NCBI GenBank assembly: GCA_963659365.1
Contig: CAVKTI010000075.1
Location: 1-9,041 of the forward strand
Direction of reading: 5' to 3'
DNA from: W0P28-013 sp963659365
Lineage (GTDB): Bacteria; Bacteroidota; Bacteroidia; Bacteroidales; Paludibacteraceae
DNA: 9,041 bases
Positions 6,877 to 9,041 of the stretch are shown in pieces; the first letter of the stretch is position 1, and each line of letters begins with the position of its first letter. A program made the position numbers and the translations under genes. Under the pieces are notes generated by a model, which was given only the letters and a program-made list of their open reading frames with translations, was not told the origin of the DNA and did no database searches.

Positions 6877-6906
6877 TAAAAGTTTCTGTTGAATTGTTGA
6901 AGCGTG

Positions 6907-6962
6907 GATTTGGTGATTTGGTGATTTGGTGATTTGGTGATTTGGTGATTTGGTGATTTGGT
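6907..6962. repeat. Seven perfect tandem copies of an 8-bp unit (GATTTGGT)
   Basis: Seven uninterrupted identical octamers occupy exactly 56 bp. Eight is not a multiple of three, but the array is intergenic. It lies about 100 bp upstream of the -7 element at 6800-6807. When read on the minus strand it produces a spurious ITKSPNHQ-type peptide in an open frame that continues into the TraB/GumN gene. Perfect identity suggests recent slippage or expansion. Confidence 0.9.
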
Positions 6963-6966
6963 TTTC

Positions 6967-7077
6967 AACCCCTCCGCTTCGCTCGTCCCCTTGCAAAGGG
7001 GACAGGTTCGCGCCCAAGTTGGTACAGTCCTCTCCCCTTTTCAAGGGGAGTACCTGCCGAATGGCAGGGGTAGGGTT
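6967..7077. repeat. 111-bp palindromic element with three hairpins, REP/MITE-like
   Basis: Three near-perfect hairpins follow one another. GTCCCCTT/AAGGGGAC has a 3-nt loop (6985-7003). CTCCCCTT/AAGGGGAG has a 3-nt loop (7032-7050). CCTGCC/GGCAGG has a GAAT loop (7053-7068). The block is bounded by AACCCCTCC on the left and by GGGTAGGGTT on the right, roughly complementary ends. From memory, similar AACCCCTCC...CTCCCC...GGCAGGGGTAGGGTT modules recur between genes in Bacteroidota genomes; this could not be checked here. It has no coding capacity of its own. A non-autonomous mobile repeat is the likely nature, by inference. Confidence 0.6.
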
Positions 7078-7088
7078 AGAAATTCATT

Positions 7089-7121
7089 AAAACCGCAGAG
7101 CCGCCACAGTGTGACGGCTCT
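7089..7121 (-). terminator. GC-rich hairpin, candidate terminator of the T9SS cargo gene
   Basis: On the minus strand AGAGCCG (7121-7115) pairs with CGGCTCT (7103-7097). An inner CAC/GTG pairing lies beyond one mismatch. The stem is followed by GCGG and four Ts (7092-7089). It lies 57 nt after the stop of the 7179-8906 gene. The T tract is short, so termination may be partial. The hairpin could equally be another dispersed repeat unit. Confidence 0.4.
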
Positions 7122-7125
7122 ACAA

Positions 7126-7146
7126 TCTATATTCTATCTTCTATGT
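7126..7146. repeat. Three tandem TCTATNT heptamers
   Basis: The units TCTATAT, TCTATCT and TCTATGT differ only at position 6. A degenerate continuation (TCTA, then TCTATTC) runs to about 7160, where a second heptamer array begins. No function is visible. Confidence 0.65.
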
Positions 7147-7160
7147 TCTAAAAATCTATT

Positions 7161-7190
7161 CTTGCGACTTGCTTCTTGCTACTTGCTACT
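7161..7190. repeat. CTTGCNN heptamer array spanning the stop codon of the T9SS cargo gene
   Basis: Units CTTGCGA, CTTGCTT, CTTGCTA and CTTGCTA plus a partial CT run without interruption. On the minus strand the final codons of the gene (Ser-Ser-Lys-stop, AGT AGC AAG TAG) are themselves two repeat units, so the stop codon at 7181-7179 lies inside the array. The remainder extends into the 3' untranslated region. Confidence 0.75.
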
Positions 7191-8906
7191 AACAAAAACT
7201 TTCTGCGCCTTATCGCCGACTTTGACGATATAAACGCCATTCAAAGAACCGTTCATGCGAGTAACATCGTGGCCAAATAGGTCGTAGATGCGGAACTCAC
7301 CATCGCAGACGATGCGACCATTTTCGGTGTAGATAGCGACCGTTTCCGCACTTTGGAGCGAAGTTGGCGTTTGGCGTTTGAATACCGCACTCACCGAAAC
7401 TGCGCTCGCTGGCATGGTGAATTTGTCGCCGTCAAGTGCAATCGTTTGATTGTCAGCGTCTTTTACCTCGATTTTGGCGAGTTCGTAGCCGATGGCAGGT
7501 GCGATTGTCAGCGTAATTTCGTCGCCGAGTTGCGCCGTTTGGTGGTTGGCTTCCACGGTGCCGTTTTCGATTTCAGCAACGGTAACAGCGTAGTTCGTTT
7601 TCACAAACTCCGCACTCACCGAAACTGCGTTGGCTGGCATGGTGAATTTGTCGCCATCAAGTTCAATCGCTTGATTGTCAGCGTCTTTTACCTCGATTTT
7701 GGAGAGTTCGTAGCCGATGGCAGGTGCGATTGTCAGCGTAATTTCGTCGCCGAGTTGCGCCGTTTGGTGGTTGGCTTCCACCGTGCCGTTTTCGATTTCA
7801 GCAATAATAACGGTGTAATTCGTTTTCACAAACTCGGCACTCACTGAAACCGCACTTGCTGGCATGGTGAATTTGTCGCCATCAAGTTCAATCGCTTGAT
7901 TATCAGCGTCTTTTACCTCGATCTTGGCGAGTTCGTAGCCGATGGCAGGTGCGATTGTCAGCGTAATTTCGTCGCCAAGTTGCGCCGTTTGGTGGTTGGC
8001 TTCCACTGTGCCATTTTCGATTTCAGCAACGGTAACGGCGTAATTCGTTTTCACAAACTCGGCACTTACCGAAACTGCGCTCGCTGGCATGGTGAATTTG
8101 TCGCCGTTGAGCGCAACCGCTTGGTTATCAGCGTCTTTTACCTCGATTTTGGCGAGTTCGTAGCCGATGGCGGCTTTGATTGTCAGTGTAACGAGGTCGC
8201 CCTCTTTGGCTTTGAGCGAATCGGCAGTAACAGAGCCGCCTACCAAATCGGTTTTTACCTCTACAGCGTACCATTTGGTGGGAATGCAGACAGGGCGCAC
8301 CGCCATGCCGTGCCCACGCTGAATGTCGTCAATACCATTAGTCTGTCCCCATTCAGGATTCCAAAAAACGAAGTATTTGGAAAGTGAAAATGACGCATCA
8401 CTCAAACAACTTGTGCGATAATAACCAGCCATAAGCAACGGATTCACACCATAGTAGAAATTCGTTTTCGGAAGAAAAATAGAATTGCCAGTGCTGCCAT
8501 GCACCATATAACCATCTAAAGATTCGTTGTAAGTCCATGTGCAGTTGTTCAAAAGTTCTTCAAATTCGGCAGCGGTAGGCATGCGCCACGAGCCGCCCCA
8601 ATTCACTCGTGCAGCGTCGTCCTCGAGGTCGAGCACTTCTTTGCCGTCGGTACTGTTGTACTTGCTAAAAGTTGTGCCGTCGCCGTATTTGTAGGTTGTG
8701 AAATCGTACTTTGTTTTCGGCTCGGTTTCGCCCCAAGCGTAGGCATTTCCATAACCTTCGGGCGTTGTTGCACCCACATTCATTGTCGCCCATTTCAGGC
8801 CGCTCGGCAGGCCGAGATCGACCCACTCATGGCCGTTTTCACTGTTTTGTGCCGTGGCGCAAAATGTCGCCGCCATTGCTGCCACAATAGTCCAAATCTT
8901 TTTCAT
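7179..8906 (-). CDS. Secreted T9SS cargo protein: FISUMP/DUF1566 domain, four InlB-like repeats, C-terminal sorting tail
   Basis: The 575-residue product has a signal peptide (MKKIWTIVAAMAATFCATA, cleavage near residue 19/20). A domain at about 26-208 has the Bacteroidota signature WVDLGLPSGLKWATMNVGA, a GGSWRMPTAAEF motif and a closing RGHGMAVRPV. This resembles the Fibrobacter succinogenes major paralogous domain and DUF1566, a C-type-lectin-like fold. Residues 213-513 are four 75-76-residue repeats of the divergent InlB B-repeat/bacterial-repeat type (IENGTVEA, GYELAKIEVKD, FTMPASAVSVSA). The tail (about 515-575; FRIYDLFGHDV, LNGVYIVKVGDKAQKVFV) matches type A T9SS sorting domains, so export and surface attachment or release are expected. 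A binding or adhesive surface role is likely; the ligand is unknown. No T9SS machinery lies in the window. The start is chosen for the signal peptide. Base composition is more AT-rich than the left operon. Confidence 0.85.
   Translation of the reverse strand: MKKIWTIVAAMAATFCATAQNSENGHEWVDLGLPSGLKWATMNVGATTPEGYGNAYAWGETEPKTKYDFTTYKYGDGTTFSKYNSTDGKEVLDLEDDAARVNWGGSWRMPTAAEFEELLNNCTWTYNESLDGYMVHGSTGNSIFLPKTNFYYGVNPLLMAGYYRTSCLSDASFSLSKYFVFWNPEWGQTNGIDDIQRGHGMAVRPVCIPTKWYAVEVKTDLVGGSVTADSLKAKEGDLVTLTIKAAIGYELAKIEVKDADNQAVALNGDKFTMPASAVSVSAEFVKTNYAVTVAEIENGTVEANHQTAQLGDEITLTIAPAIGYELAKIEVKDADNQAIELDGDKFTMPASAVSVSAEFVKTNYTVIIAEIENGTVEANHQTAQLGDEITLTIAPAIGYELSKIEVKDADNQAIELDGDKFTMPANAVSVSAEFVKTNYAVTVAEIENGTVEANHQTAQLGDEITLTIAPAIGYELAKIEVKDADNQTIALDGDKFTMPASAVSVSAVFKRQTPTSLQSAETVAIYTENGRIVCDGEFRIYDLFGHDVTRMNGSLNGVYIVKVGDKAQKVFVSSK
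7368..8270 (-). repeat. Four tandem in-frame repeats with a 225-bp period inside the T9SS cargo gene
   Basis: Units lie at 8043-8270 (first, 76 codons), 7818-8042, 7593-7817 and 7368-7592 (75 codons each). The period is exact: the anchor TTCGTTTTCACAAACTC recurs at 7594, 7819 and 8044. Units 2-4 are almost identical in protein and DNA. Unit 1 is divergent in its first 30 or so residues but nearly identical from GYELAK onward. The last unit diverges only at its end (AVFKRQT in place of AEFVKTN). In-frame units of this size allow repeat-number change by recombination without breaking the gene. Confidence 0.93.
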
Positions 8907-8968
8907 AAATTTTTTTACCTAAAAATAATACTGGGCAGATTCAACTTCTAAATGCAACAGATTTTTTG

Positions 8969-8976
8969 CAAAGTTC
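8969..8976 (-). promoter_or_regulatory. Possible -7 element of the T9SS cargo gene
   Basis: The minus strand reads GAACTTTG from 8976 to 8969, one mismatch from TAnnTTTG, about 63 nt upstream of the ATG at 8906. No TTTG lies at a suitable -33 position. It is the best candidate in the 135-bp region between this gene and the window edge, but it is weak. Confidence 0.25.
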
Positions 8977-9041
8977 GGAAAAAAAATTGTTTTGGTGATA
9001 GATAGTTGAGTTTTTTTCGTGGTCTGTTGTTGAGGCGATAC

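Noticed and set aside
6958..7233. 91-codon + strand frame across the intergenic repeats
   Set aside because: It is translation of the hairpin element and heptamer arrays, with no domain, promoter or start context.
7353..8387. Two + strand repetitive frames opposite the T9SS cargo gene
   Set aside because: They simply mirror the 225-bp repeats; the minus frame has a signal peptide and a sorting domain at its ends.

Overview
The window reads as chromosomal DNA of an anaerobic member of the Bacteroidota, most likely Bacteroidales. Evidence: two TAnnTTTG-type -7 promoter elements (both TACCTTTG), no Shine-Dalgarno sequences at the starts, a secreted protein with a type IX secretion (T9SS) C-terminal sorting domain, a FISUMP/DUF1566-type surface domain, and an oxygen-sensitive 2-hydroxyacyl-CoA dehydratase-type system. 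No rRNA, tRNA, CRISPR, transposase or phage gene is visible.

Left half, + strand (75-5091): a good promoter (75-105) with a 20-bp inverted repeat at the expected transcription start drives a probable three-gene operon. It encodes a double-domain CoA-dehydratase activase (167-1951), a large dehydratase-like protein (1948-4434) overlapping it by ATGA, and a TetR-family regulator (4459-5091). The activase is expected to hydrolyse ATP and pass low-potential electrons to the dehydratase-like partner. The TetR protein is the natural candidate to bind the inverted repeat at the promoter. Many Bacteroidales carry the two enzymes as one polypeptide of about 1,400 residues. Here they are split exactly after a phased A-AAA-AAG slippery heptamer, so a -1 frameshift (or one extra A) would restore the fusion.

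Middle, - strand (5144-6780): an HdeD/DUF308 six-helix membrane protein, preceded by a textbook sigma-54 (-24/-12) promoter, and a secreted TraB/GumN-family protein with its own -7 element. They are probably transcribed separately.

The intergenic stretch 6781-7178 (398 bp) has no credible gene. It is a nest of short repeats: AAAGTTTG-type direct repeats, seven perfect 8-bp tandem copies, a 111-bp element with three hairpins that resembles a dispersed REP/MITE-type repeat, a GC-rich hairpin that may terminate the gene to its right, and two heptamer tandem repeats, one of which contains that gene's stop codon.

Right, - strand (7179-8906): a secreted T9SS cargo protein with an N-terminal FISUMP/DUF1566 domain, four 75-76-residue InlB-like repeats (225-bp DNA period) and a sorting tail. 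The ends of the window (1-74 and 8907-9041) hold no gene I can support. The most unusual points are the frameshift-like split of the dehydratase system, the sigma-54 promoter, and the repeat-packed intergenic region.
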